This document shows positions 1 to 6,886 of a DNA stretch of 24,454 bases, in pieces. The notes under the pieces are model-generated. The model was not told the DNA's origin and searched no databases. It saw only the letters and a list, made by a program, of their open reading frames with translations. Origin of the DNA: Candidatus Dojkabacteria bacterium UBA2259 (GTDB lineage Bacteria > Patescibacteriota > Dojkabacteria > SC72); the NCBI GenBank assembly GCA_002347605.1, contig DDXN01000018.1, positions 1 to 24,454 on the forward strand, written 5' to 3'. Position numbers and translations under genes: made by a program. Numbering within the stretch: position 1 is the first letter of the stretch; every line of letters starts with the position of its first letter.

Positions 1-3
1 TTT

Positions 4-690
4 ATGGCTCCATATTGTGAATCAGTTAAGAAAGATCATGCAAGAGAGATTTCTTGCAAAAGTGAGATTCCTAATTTTTGTCCTCAAGGTAAAGAAAAGA
101 CACTACTTGCTGAAGAAGATGTTGTAGTAAGTATGGATTCTTTAATTTCTGTTGTTTCTTCTATTTCAAATCGTTGCAAAGAGGAGAATATGAATGGTTT
201 AACCGAATTAGAGAAATTCTTTACAGAGTCAAAGGGTAATTTTAGTTTAATGGAAATCTTAACTAATGGTACTATTTATGGTATTCACTCTGTTGAAGAG
301 GATCTTCTAACTAGAATTGTTTACTTTGCATTTCCTACTAAGATTAACGAGAATGGTCAGTATTTATGGAATTGTATAAGGTATATGGAGCGTTATAGTT
401 CTAATATTGATGATGTCCCTCCAGAAGGGTGTTTAGACTACTTGGAGGGTATTGAGGCAGGTGGAGATGATGTGTTTGATACATTTTCAAACAGATATCT
501 TCTTAAGATACCTATCCCAAGTGATTCTTTTTCTTCTGGTCAGGTAGTAAAGGATTTTTTTGCTTCGGCTGAGACTATTGTACAGTTATCAAAGACTCCT
601 ACTTATGAATCAGCTGTTCCAACTGCTAAGGATTTGAAAAAAGAATTTCTGGACATAGAGGCTGTTTGTAATAAAACTATGATAGTGTAA
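4..690 (+). CDS. unrecognised protein, tandem paralogue A (228 aa)
   Basis: I do not recognise this family. The protein is soluble-looking, with no signal peptide or membrane segment, and is rather acidic. Conserved blocks shared with the neighbouring copy are residues 34-48 (containing LLAEEDVVVSMDSL), 63-80, 87-112 and the segments containing DSFSSGQVVKDFF and TPTYESAVPTAKDL. Between these are poorly conserved stretches at about residues 8-31, 113-140 and 160-172. The start ATG is supported by the same ATG and following seven codons in the second copy. Three bases precede it in this window, so its promoter is not visible. The stop TAA lies inside the 29-base repeat that follows both copies. 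The function cannot be inferred. Confidence 0.7.
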   Translation: MAPYCESVKKDHAREISCKSEIPNFCPQGKEKTLLAEEDVVVSMDSLISVVSSISNRCKEENMNGLTELEKFFTESKGNFSLMEILTNGTIYGIHSVEEDLLTRIVYFAFPTKINENGQYLWNCIRYMERYSSNIDDVPPEGCLDYLEGIEAGGDDVFDTFSNRYLLKIPIPSDSFSSGQVVKDFFASAETIVQLSKTPTYESAVPTAKDLKKEFLDIEAVCNKTMIV

Positions 691-725
691 AAAGAGTAGT
701 AAGGGGATATGAAAGTTGTTTTAAA

Positions 726-731
726 TATAAT
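726..731 (+). promoter_or_regulatory. possible -10 box for paralogue B
   Basis: A perfect TATAAT lies 17 bases before the ATG at 749. No convincing -35 hexamer is visible at the usual spacing. A transcript from this box would have a leader of only about 10 bases, and no Shine-Dalgarno sequence is present. In this AT-rich background the box alone is weak evidence. Confidence 0.35.
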
Positions 732-748
732 TTTTTACTTCTAAATTT

Positions 749-1420
749 ATGGCTCCATATTGTGAATCAATTGGGACAGGTGGTACAAAGGAAGTTTCAT
801 CCAAGAGTGAAATTTCTAGCTTTACCGCTTTGGGTACTGAAAAGGCACTCCTTGCTGAAGAGGATGTTGTAGTAAGTATGGATTCTTTAAGTGCTATTAT
901 TTCTTCTATTTCATATAGCTGTAAAGAGGAAAGTATGAATGGTTTAACCGAATTAGAGAAATTCTTAACAGAGTCAAAGGGTAATTTTGGTTTAATGAAA
1001 ATCTTAACTAATGGTACTATTTATGGTATTCACTCTGTTGAAGAGGATCTTCTAACTAGAATTGTTTACTTTGCATTTCCTACTGAGGTTCATGAGAATG
1101 GTCAGTATTTATGGAATTGTATAAGGGTGATTGAGCGTTATAGCGTTGATGATGATGGTAACCCTTCAGAAGGGTGTTTAGAGTACTTACAAGGTATTGA
1201 GGCAGGTGGAGATGAGGTGTTTGATGTATTCTCAGACGAAGATCTTGTGAATGATTCTAGCTATAGGGATTCTTTTTCTTCTGGTCAGGTAGTAAAGGAT
1301 TTTTTTACTGCAGCCCGGACTATTGTACAGTTATCAAAGACTCCTACTTATGAATCAGCTGTTCCAACTGCAAAGGATTTGAAAGAAAACTTTTTGGACA
1401 TAGCGAGCGACTACTTATAA
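749..1420 (+). CDS. unrecognised protein, tandem paralogue B (223 aa)
   Basis: This is the second copy of the duplicated gene, and it aligns without net insertion to copy A through residue 218. The C-terminus then differs: relative to copy A, four extra bases after the codons for LDI shift the frame, so the protein ends at an earlier TAA and the old 3' end (1421-1459) becomes untranslated. Like copy A it lacks signal peptide or membrane segments. Amino-acid differences are clustered (residues 8-31, 113-145, 160-172, 188-192), while other segments are identical even at silent sites. No promoter beyond a TATAAT 17 bases upstream and no ribosome binding site is evident. The function is unknown. 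Confidence 0.7.
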   Translation: MAPYCESIGTGGTKEVSSKSEISSFTALGTEKALLAEEDVVVSMDSLSAIISSISYSCKEESMNGLTELEKFLTESKGNFGLMKILTNGTIYGIHSVEEDLLTRIVYFAFPTEVHENGQYLWNCIRVIERYSVDDDGNPSEGCLEYLQGIEAGGDEVFDVFSDEDLVNDSSYRDSFSSGQVVKDFFTAARTIVQLSKTPTYESAVPTAKDLKENFLDIASDYL

Positions 1421-1576
1421 TAAAACAAGAATAGTGTAAAAAGAGTAGTAAGGGGATATTGTTATATATTTCTTTGTTAATTTTTGTATTCTAAATATCT
1501 ATTTGTTTGGATATTTTTTATTTTTATTAATTATGTTGTACTATTTAGATAGTAGAATAATTTTATATTTTTATTT

Positions 1577-2098
1577 ATGAAAGAGAAGAGTAAGAAGAAA
1601 GTATTTTTAAAGGTATTATTTATTATTATTGGTTTAATTGTTGTTTACAATATTATTCTGTATATATTTGTTCCTAGTACTAGAATAGATTGTGATGATT
1701 CTTCTTTTGGAGATGGATGGTTTTGTGATTATTCATCTGAGTTAAGGACGTGGATACCAATAGTTAAGAGGGTAGAGTTAGAGATAGAGTGTAAGATGGA
1801 CGGGGGGAGGGGGTCTGTTGGTGGGCAATCAGATCAAATGGGAGGTGAATATTTTAAATGTGTTGTACCTTTTTCAGATTATGGAGATATTTGTAGTGGG
1901 TCTAGTGATTGTATGGGGAATTGTGAATATGTAGAGGATATTCCTGAGTATTGTACAAAAACAGGTGATACTTATTATTGTACGAAAGATATATCAGGTA
2001 CATGTTCAGAGGAGAAGTATGATATGTGTGATATATGGAAAGAGGTAGAGGATAGTAATACCATTATATCTCATTCAGAGGTATGTATTTTTGAATAG
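1577..2098 (+). CDS. membrane-anchored cysteine-rich protein (173 aa)
   Basis: I do not recognise this family. A basic N-terminus (KEKSKKK) precedes one strongly hydrophobic segment at about residues 9-33, predicting an N-in anchor with the remaining 140 residues outside. That outer domain carries 12 cysteines, an even number compatible with disulfide pairing, including the spacing C-x5-C-x3-C in CSGSSDCMGNC. The gene contains a G-rich run at 1802-1813 (six G, one A, five G), out of character with the AT-rich surroundings. No Shine-Dalgarno sequence is visible. The TAG stop is followed in the same frame by 48 further sense codons encoding a second hydrophobic segment, listed separately, so the gene may be a nonsense-truncated form or may be read through. 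Confidence 0.65.
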   Translation: MKEKSKKKVFLKVLFIIIGLIVVYNIILYIFVPSTRIDCDDSSFGDGWFCDYSSELRTWIPIVKRVELEIECKMDGGRGSVGGQSDQMGGEYFKCVVPFSDYGDICSGSSDCMGNCEYVEDIPEYCTKTGDTYYCTKDISGTCSEEKYDMCDIWKEVEDSNTIISHSEVCIFE

Positions 2099-2245
2099 GG
2101 TATCTATACTATATGTATCCAACTTGGAGTTGCAATCGGGGAATTGATAATTGGTACAAGTATAAACATTATAATATTCATAGGAAGCCTCTTAGTAGCA
2201 TCCTTTTGGCAATTAATACTCTATAAGTTTAAAATAATTAAATAA
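2099..2245 (+). other. in-frame open extension after TAG encoding a membrane segment
   Basis: Directly after the TAG at 2096-2098, the same frame stays open for 48 codons to a TAA at 2243-2245. The translation is strongly hydrophobic over its second half (IIGTSINIIIFIGSLLVASF and onward) and ends with a basic tail, YKFKIIK, as expected of a real C-terminal membrane helix. There is no in-frame ATG or GTG. A TTG within it could start a peptide of about 33 residues. It may be the former C-terminus of the upstream gene cut off by a nonsense mutation, a readthrough extension, or a separate micro-protein. Confidence 0.45.
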
Positions 2246-2254
2246 GAAGTCAAC

Positions 2255-2273
2255 TGTTTATATAATGTAAACA
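2255..2273. terminator. weak AT-rich hairpin between convergent genes
   Basis: TGTTTA pairs with TAAACA around a 7-base loop, followed on the plus strand by a T-rich stretch. It sits between the convergent genes ending at 2245 (or 2098) and 2275. The six-pair stem is mostly A-T, so this is a weak candidate terminator. Confidence 0.25.
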
Positions 2274-2274
2274 T

Positions 2275-2907
2275 TTATTTATTCTTATTTCTATTTATAT
2301 ATCTACCTTTCTGTATCTCAGTACTTACTGCTAGAACTAGATAGAAAAGAGTAATTGAGAAAAGAATCTTTAATACAAGTAAAACAAAATTATCAGATAT
2401 ACCAAATGTAGAAGAGTGGGCAAGTATTGCACCACCTGATATGGCGATGAATATAAATGCTCTTAAGAGTTTAATATTTTTAGGGGGTGTATTACTTATT
2501 TCAATATTTTTAAACCAATCATTCTCTTGTGTACTTAAAGGTACCTTATTATTTAGTGTAAGCATCTGATATGTAAGCTTTTTACTAATGAAGGGGATTA
2601 TGAATGGTATTACTACTAAGATAGCTGTAATTAATATATCTGTAAGTGTAAATGGTACAAGCACTACCATAGCTAGAATGATAGTAAAATATGATAGTCT
2701 AAGGGCTGTAGTATATGGGTGTGCTTTCTCTTTAGGGTTTTTTAATAGTGAGATTACTAGATATATTGAAATAGGGATAGCAATTAAGAGATATGTATAG
2801 AGGAATTCTTTTGATAATAGGTCGTATTGAAAGAAAAAGAGAATTGGTAGAGCAATGAATACAAGAGCACCAATCAATAGCTGAAAGATATTAGTTTTTG
2901 GTTTCAT
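2275..2907 (-). CDS. unknown six-helix integral membrane protein (210 aa)
   Basis: No family is recognised. Hydrophobic segments at about residues 8-27, 35-55, 69-87, 89-108, 148-166 and 174-195 suggest six membrane helices, with a polar loop at 109-147 and a basic C-terminal tail (GRYINRNKNK). A basic loop (KNPKEKAHP) follows helix 2. The gene lies downstream of the RecB-like nuclease gene on the same strand, 65 bases away, and could be the last gene of the minus-strand run beginning near 6124. There is no recognisable catalytic or transport motif, so the role is undetermined. Confidence 0.7.
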   Translation of the reverse strand: MKPKTNIFQLLIGALVFIALPILFFFQYDLLSKEFLYTYLLIAIPISIYLVISLLKNPKEKAHPYTTALRLSYFTIILAMVVLVPFTLTDILITAILVVIPFIIPFISKKLTYQMLTLNNKVPLSTQENDWFKNIEISNTPPKNIKLLRAFIFIAISGGAILAHSSTFGISDNFVLLVLKILFSITLFYLVLAVSTEIQKGRYINRNKNK

Positions 2908-2972
2908 TTTTTAAAACAATAATTTTATTACTAGATATTAGCATATTTTAAGAGAGAGAAAAAAAAGAATCT

Positions 2973-4232
2973 TTAAATTAATCCTAACTGTATATGCCTA
3001 CTAAAACCATTATCTCTATCAAAGTTTTTTATTGGAAATACTGGAAGAGAGTATGAAGATAGCTTACCACTTATCTTAGGTCTTAAAATACTCTTGTATT
3101 TAGAATAAAAGTTATTAATCCTATCTAAATACATTAACATATCATGTATATCCTCAGGTGTACCTAACCCTATGTCTTTCGTATCTATATCAATACATCT
3201 TTGTGTTAATGGATCTATGTATGAGAATTTAAAACAATTGTTGTATATATCACTACTCTGAATAATATCATCAAAATATATACTACTTCGCAATGGATTT
3301 AATAATTCTCTTTTACTAAAAAAAGGTAAATCTATTGTATTATGTACAATATCCCAATCAGAGTAATTAAACTTAACAGTTTTAACCCGATCTAATATAT
3401 TAGCTAAAACACCTGTCATCATTAGAAATATCTGTACCCTCTCTTTGTACTCTGGTTGTTTAAATTGCTTACCAGTTTTGTAATCAATAATATGTATTGG
3501 TTTGTTTGGAAACTCCTTTGGTATGCATATCTCATCTATGTATGAGCCTACCTGTAAATTTAAATCATTGAAGAATATATTTGTTATTGTAAATACCTCA
3601 TTTATTAATACTGTTTGCTCAGGATTAAGTTTCTCTCTGTCTATATTTTTTTTGTTAATATTAAACTGGGTAAGATCAGATAACGGTATTACACCATTCT
3701 CCCACATCAAACGAATAGTAGAGGGAGTGATCATATAGCGAGAGCGTCTTTTAGGGGTAAAATCCTGTCCATTCATTCTCCACTCATTCCAGTATGCTTG
3801 GGATACATCTTCACTATTTTTTAAATCAGTGAAATCTAGTAACTTAAGTAGTCCATCATAGTAATCACTCTCTCTGTATGGGAAGGTATACATAAAATCA
3901 TTGTAAGAGGGGTATCTATTTAAATATTTTACTCTTTCAAATAGCTGAGTAAAGTACTGTAGTTGATGGAACTGGGTACCATATATAGACCATTTTGCAC
4001 TTAATAACTCTTTTTCTCTCTCAAGTGGTTTTTCAAGTAATACATTATGAAAAAAATCTTTTTCATTTGGAGATTTAAGATATTGGTCATAGAGGTATGA
4101 AAGATTCTCTATTTGAGATGGGGATATTCTGTTACCATGAGTTTCTTCTCTTTTGGGGGTATTTAGACTGTTCTGGGTGAGTATGTATTCAGTATCAAGT
4201 AACCTGTCTTGTATGTACTGTTGCTCGAACAT
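2973..4232 (-). CDS. stand-alone RecB-like PD-(D/E)xK nuclease domain protein (419 aa)
   Basis: The central part carries the motif set of the RecB/Cas4-type nuclease superfamily (PDDEXK_1): a G-x3-H motif (G85, H89), an acidic metal ligand in YIDE (D233), the core D250-Y-K252-T-G-K, and a following glutamine helix (Q267 in ERVQIF). Such domains cut or resect DNA using Mg2+. In known systems they are usually fused to helicases (RecB, AddB) or act in CRISPR adaptation (Cas4). Here there is no helicase motif, and no four-cysteine iron-sulfur signature is evident. The 160 residues after the core are unassigned. The upstream sequence has a TATACT about 8 bases before the ATG and no Shine-Dalgarno. 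The nuclease-fold call is fairly strong; the biological role (repair, competence, defence) is open. Confidence 0.75.
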   Translation of the reverse strand: MFEQQYIQDRLLDTEYILTQNSLNTPKREETHGNRISPSQIENLSYLYDQYLKSPNEKDFFHNVLLEKPLEREKELLSAKWSIYGTQFHQLQYFTQLFERVKYLNRYPSYNDFMYTFPYRESDYYDGLLKLLDFTDLKNSEDVSQAYWNEWRMNGQDFTPKRRSRYMITPSTIRLMWENGVIPLSDLTQFNINKKNIDREKLNPEQTVLINEVFTITNIFFNDLNLQVGSYIDEICIPKEFPNKPIHIIDYKTGKQFKQPEYKERVQIFLMMTGVLANILDRVKTVKFNYSDWDIVHNTIDLPFFSKRELLNPLRSSIYFDDIIQSSDIYNNCFKFSYIDPLTQRCIDIDTKDIGLGTPEDIHDMLMYLDRINNFYSKYKSILRPKISGKLSSYSLPVFPIKNFDRDNGFSRHIQLGLI

Positions 4233-4286
4233 TACCCTCTAGTATATACGTAATATGTTACAAATGAAAAGGGTATGTATGATATG

Positions 4287-4688
4287 TTACTGGATATCTG
4301 TATATCCAGTTACATCTTGAGGAGATATTGAATACTCAGCGCTTCCATCATTGTGTGTAGTTATTACATAGGTTAATTCTCCATTTGTAATATTTTTGTC
4401 TTTAATTATTCCAATACGTACAATACCCTCTATGTTAAAGGTAACAACATATCCAATATCTAATGTCTCTCTGTTTTCAATACATCTGTTAAGAGAGAGC
4501 ATAGCTCCCCTTTTTAAGGTTGGTTCAAGGGCATCTGAGGCTATTGATACGGGATATATACAATCAAGATGGTTCCAGGCATCTGGTATATATTGTCCTG
4601 GTTGTCTTGCGAAAAGATAGTAGTATCCAAATCCAATTAAGAAAATGATTAGAGCAATTAATACAATATTTCTTAATGCATAATTCAT
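4287..4688 (-). CDS. signal peptidase I-like (S26 fold) membrane protein, probably inactive (133 aa)
   Basis: One N-terminal membrane helix (residues 6-26) precedes an outer domain resembling S26 signal peptidases of the archaeal/Sec11 type. Residues 51-61, SDALEPTLKRG, match the catalytic-serine box usually written SxSMEPTLxxG. DIGYVVTF (77-84) matches the GDIVVF strand. THNDGSAEYS, followed by a G at 128, matches the C-terminal GDNN...D...I.G box. The nucleophile position is Ala53 rather than serine, the GD pairs have become GA and GY, and no Lys or His general base stands in the VRIGII segment where KR or HR is expected. The fold assignment is an inference from motif order, and the protein is probably not a working peptidase. 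It lies 54 bases upstream of the nuclease gene on the same strand. Confidence 0.6.
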   Translation of the reverse strand: MNYALRNIVLIALIIFLIGFGYYYLFARQPGQYIPDAWNHLDCIYPVSIASDALEPTLKRGAMLSLNRCIENRETLDIGYVVTFNIEGIVRIGIIKDKNITNGELTYVITTHNDGSAEYSISPQDVTGYTDIQ

Positions 4689-4738
4689 ATATATTTAGTA
4701 TCTCATATGTAATGAGGAAATCAAGAGTGTTTTGTTTT

Positions 4739-4993
4739 TCAGAATATAAAGTTTACATTAGGACAATGAATAGGAGAGTGGTCTGTATTAACTCCAATCT
4801 TAGCCATTACAAAACCAGAATTAAGGGAGAAGTTTTCAGTTGTTTTTTCTATATCATAATATTGAGATAACCCTTTTTTTACACCATCAATCTTTAGAAA
4901 ATCTTTGTCTACATCTCTTTCATTTACACTACTGGTGGAGATTTTTCCATCTACTGAGATAAGTGAAAAGAGAGTGTTATATGTTCTATCCAT
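4739..4993 (-). CDS. small unknown protein (84 aa)
   Basis: A short ORF with its own ATG and a TGA stop, in line with the other minus-strand genes on either side (50 bases before the signal-peptidase-like gene, downstream of tRNA-Asn). It has no membrane segment or recognised motif; the composition is polar, with a hydrophobic stretch near the C-terminus (SGFVMAKIGV). Opposite-strand ORFs here look less protein-like. It is kept as a probable gene because of its orientation, spacing and ordinary composition. Confidence 0.5.
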   Translation of the reverse strand: MDRTYNTLFSLISVDGKISTSSVNERDVDKDFLKIDGVKKGLSQYYDIEKTTENFSLNSGFVMAKIGVNTDHSPIHCPNVNFIF

Positions 4994-5040
4994 ATGGAAA
5001 TAATACTAGTTGAAAAAATATATGGCAAGAAAATGCAAAA

Positions 5041-5113
5041 CTCCGCGACCAGGACTCGAACCTGGAACCAAACGGTTAACAGCCGTTCGCTCTACCGATT
5101 GAGCTATCGCGGA
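5041..5113 (-). tRNA. tRNA-Asn (GTT)
   Basis: Read on the minus strand, the sequence folds into a full cloverleaf. The acceptor stem is TCCGCGA with TCGCGGA, the D arm GCTC/GAGC, the anticodon stem AACGG/CCGTT with loop CTGTTAA (anticodon GTT), and the T arm CCAGG-TTCGAGT-CCTGG, with discriminator G. The 3' CCA is not encoded. The length is 73 bases. It is codirectional with its protein-coding neighbours. Confidence 0.97.
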
Positions 5114-5150
5114 ATGAGTAATTATATATCCCACACTCTTGTTCTTGCAA

Positions 5151-5612
5151 CTAATAACTCTTTCTTCTATCCAATGTCTCTATTATGTATTTCGAATTCT
5201 CTACAGTAGGGGGGATATAGTTGAGATTTAGGCTTAAACCATACTCCTGTATCTCTATTGGATAAGTACTAGGTTTGTCTAACTCTTTGTTTCTTACCTT
5301 TGCAACAGTTGCGCTACTGTGTATTGCATCAACTATTCTGTCATATCCCAGTGCTAAACGCCATACATTTACTGAATCACTTGTTAAGGTATATATTGTA
5401 TCCCCTACAAAAACGAATCTATCTTTCTCATTGTGAGACTCTATCGCTTCTGACCACTGTTCAAATACAATTGCAGGTTTATTAAGATTGTCATTATCAA
5501 TATGTTTACTAGCAAACTGATATGGATATCTATCTAGAATTTGCTGTGGTGTAAATACAGTTTCATGGGCTTGAGGATCTACTAACCAATCTATATTTGA
5601 AGAGGGTTCCAT
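5151..5612 (-). CDS. unknown protein (153 aa)
   Basis: No family is recognised. The protein is soluble-looking and acidic in its first half, without signal peptide or transmembrane segment. A central region (residues about 65-100, containing RFVFVGDTIYTL and LGYDRIVDAI) has alternating hydrophobic and polar residues typical of beta strands and a helix. The gene sits 37 bases upstream of tRNA-Asn and 47 bases downstream of another unknown gene of nearly the same length, and may be cotranscribed with it. The ATG has no Shine-Dalgarno sequence. Confidence 0.6.
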   Translation of the reverse strand: MEPSSNIDWLVDPQAHETVFTPQQILDRYPYQFASKHIDNDNLNKPAIVFEQWSEAIESHNEKDRFVFVGDTIYTLTSDSVNVWRLALGYDRIVDAIHSSATVAKVRNKELDKPSTYPIEIQEYGLSLNLNYIPPTVENSKYIIETLDRRKSY

Positions 5613-5659
5613 ATTTGTCTATTTCTAATATTAATGATTAATTATTCCTTAATTAATAT

Positions 5660-6124
5660 CTATTGTAAAGAAGTATGTAGGGACTTTAGTTTTTCATCTA
5701 AATGATGTCTGATAAATCTCGAAGCCTGTTTATTTTTGTATGGAAGTATTTCTAAACAGTATGAACCATTATCCGTATCTATTGTTTTAACAACATATGG
5801 CATAAGGGTATCCCTATTTATATGGGATCTATACTCAATTTCAATAAGAAGAGGTCCATATGCAAGAATACTTTCTTCATTCTCTTGAATATTCCATATA
5901 CTAGCGTTTTTTATTCCGAGAACTCCTACTACACCAGAATCTGTTAGGAAAAATCTTGGGTCTGTATCTTGAATATTTTTAGTTTTTCTTTCTAAATAGA
6001 AACAGGAACTTGTCATATCATAAGAAAGTAGGCCACTTGGTAATGCTGGAGTAAATAGCTCTCTATATACCTCTAAAACTTGCTCCTTACTATCTATTGT
6101 CACTTCTTTTTCTCTCTCTATCAT
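5660..6124 (-). CDS. unknown protein (154 aa)
   Basis: No family is recognised. It starts with a charged N-terminus (MIEREKEVTIDSKEQ), has a strand-rich middle (FFLTDSGVVGVLGI, LLIEIEYRS) and ends in a basic helix (RFIRHHLDEKLKSLH). There is no signal peptide or membrane segment. It is the most upstream gene of the minus-strand run 2275-6124 and is divergent from hpf. An AT-rich stretch with several TATA-like boxes lies just before the ATG, which makes this the likely main promoter of the run. Confidence 0.6.
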   Translation of the reverse strand: MIEREKEVTIDSKEQVLEVYRELFTPALPSGLLSYDMTSSCFYLERKTKNIQDTDPRFFLTDSGVVGVLGIKNASIWNIQENEESILAYGPLLIEIEYRSHINRDTLMPYVVKTIDTDNGSYCLEILPYKNKQASRFIRHHLDEKLKSLHTSLQ

Positions 6125-6242
6125 AAATCATAATATAATATATTATGGGTCCATTGTATACATTAGGATTGTAAATGTAAAGATTTTTTTTCAAACAGGA
6201 ATAGAGTAGAATAAAATATATATAAATTAATATATCTGTTGT

Positions 6243-6836
6243 ATGACAATAAAGGAGATACAGATTAGTTTTGTAGGAATGAAACCTACACAGGCTTTAA
6301 AAAAATATGTATTAGAGAAGATAGGGAAGTATGAACATCTCTGGAGTGAAGCAACAGGAATAGATGTTGCACTAAAACAGTATATTCCTAGAAAAGGTGT
6401 TAAGGATGATTTCAGAGTAGATATTACTGTTCATTTACCAAAGAGTATTGTTAGAGTTGAGGAAAATGGAGAGAATATGTATGCAAATATAGATAGGGCA
6501 TCTGATACATTAGCAAGGAGATTGAATAGGTATATAGAGAAGAAGGCGTATTGGGAGGGTATTACACCCTGGAAGGTATTAGAGGCAGATGCACAGTTTA
6601 AAGATATCCAAGAGGAAGAGAAAGATACATACGCAGATTATGTGCCAACTATTGTAACAAGAAAAACAATTGAAGATATGACTCCACTAGAGGAGGGAGA
6701 GGCTATAGAGAAGATGGAGTTACTTGGGTTTGATCAATTTCTGTTTAGAAACAAGAGTACTGGTAAAATCTCTATGCTTTACAGAAGAGTTAAAGGTGGA
6801 TATGGACTGGTAGAACCAGCTGATACAGAAATGTAA
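6243..6836 (+). CDS. hpf: long-form ribosome hibernation promoting factor HPF
   Basis: Long HPF binds the decoding centre of idle ribosomes and joins two 70S particles into inactive 100S dimers. Residues 1-110 form the RaiA/YfiA-type domain, with the start MTIKEIQISFVGMKPTQALK and the strands around DFRVDITVHLPKSIVRVEE. A charged linker (about 112-130) follows, then the C-terminal dimerisation domain with IVTRKTIEDMTPLEEGEAI, ELLGFDQFLFRN and YRRVKGGYGLVEP. At 197 residues the length is typical of the long form. It is a single-gene unit facing away from the unknown-gene run and ending at a strong palindromic terminator. No Shine-Dalgarno sequence precedes the ATG. Confidence 0.93.
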   Translation: MTIKEIQISFVGMKPTQALKKYVLEKIGKYEHLWSEATGIDVALKQYIPRKGVKDDFRVDITVHLPKSIVRVEENGENMYANIDRASDTLARRLNRYIEKKAYWEGITPWKVLEADAQFKDIQEEEKDTYADYVPTIVTRKTIEDMTPLEEGEAIEKMELLGFDQFLFRNKSTGKISMLYRRVKGGYGLVEPADTEM

Positions 6837-6843
6837 AAAAGAA

Positions 6844-6863
6844 GGGGAGGTATATACCTCCCC
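6844..6863. terminator. bidirectional terminator between hpf and the foldase gene
   Basis: A perfect 20-base palindrome (GGGGAGGTAT and its complement) lies in the 50-base gap between two convergent genes. It is flanked by an A-run on the left and a T-rich tail (CTTTATTTCTT) on the right, so it can act as an intrinsic terminator in both directions. It is the most GC-rich hairpin seen in the window. Confidence 0.85.
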
Positions 6864-6886
6864 CTTTATTTCTTACAAATTCCTAA

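Larger units (their letters stand above)
1..1459 (+). repeat. tandem duplication of an unknown gene (two units)
   Basis: Two head-to-tail copies of one gene are offset by 745 bases at the start codons and by 749 bases at the 3' end. Copy 1 runs from about 1 to 710 and copy 2 from about 746 to 1459. Bases 254-339 are identical to 999-1084 including silent positions, and the 29 bases downstream at 682-710 recur at 1431-1459. The three bases before the first ATG also match copy 2, so the left boundary, and possibly further copies, may lie outside the window. The net 4-base offset difference comes from an insertion just before the copy 2 stop codon. Confidence 0.9.

Noticed and set aside
1..1459. 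Diversity-generating retroelement-like template/variable repeat pair
   Set aside because: The copies are both complete genes, differences are not restricted to adenine positions, and no reverse transcriptase is present in the window.
4286..4313. Hairpin ACTGGATAT-CTGT-ATATCCAGT as a terminator
   Set aside because: It lies within the 3' coding end of the signal-peptidase-like gene and has no T-run on either side.
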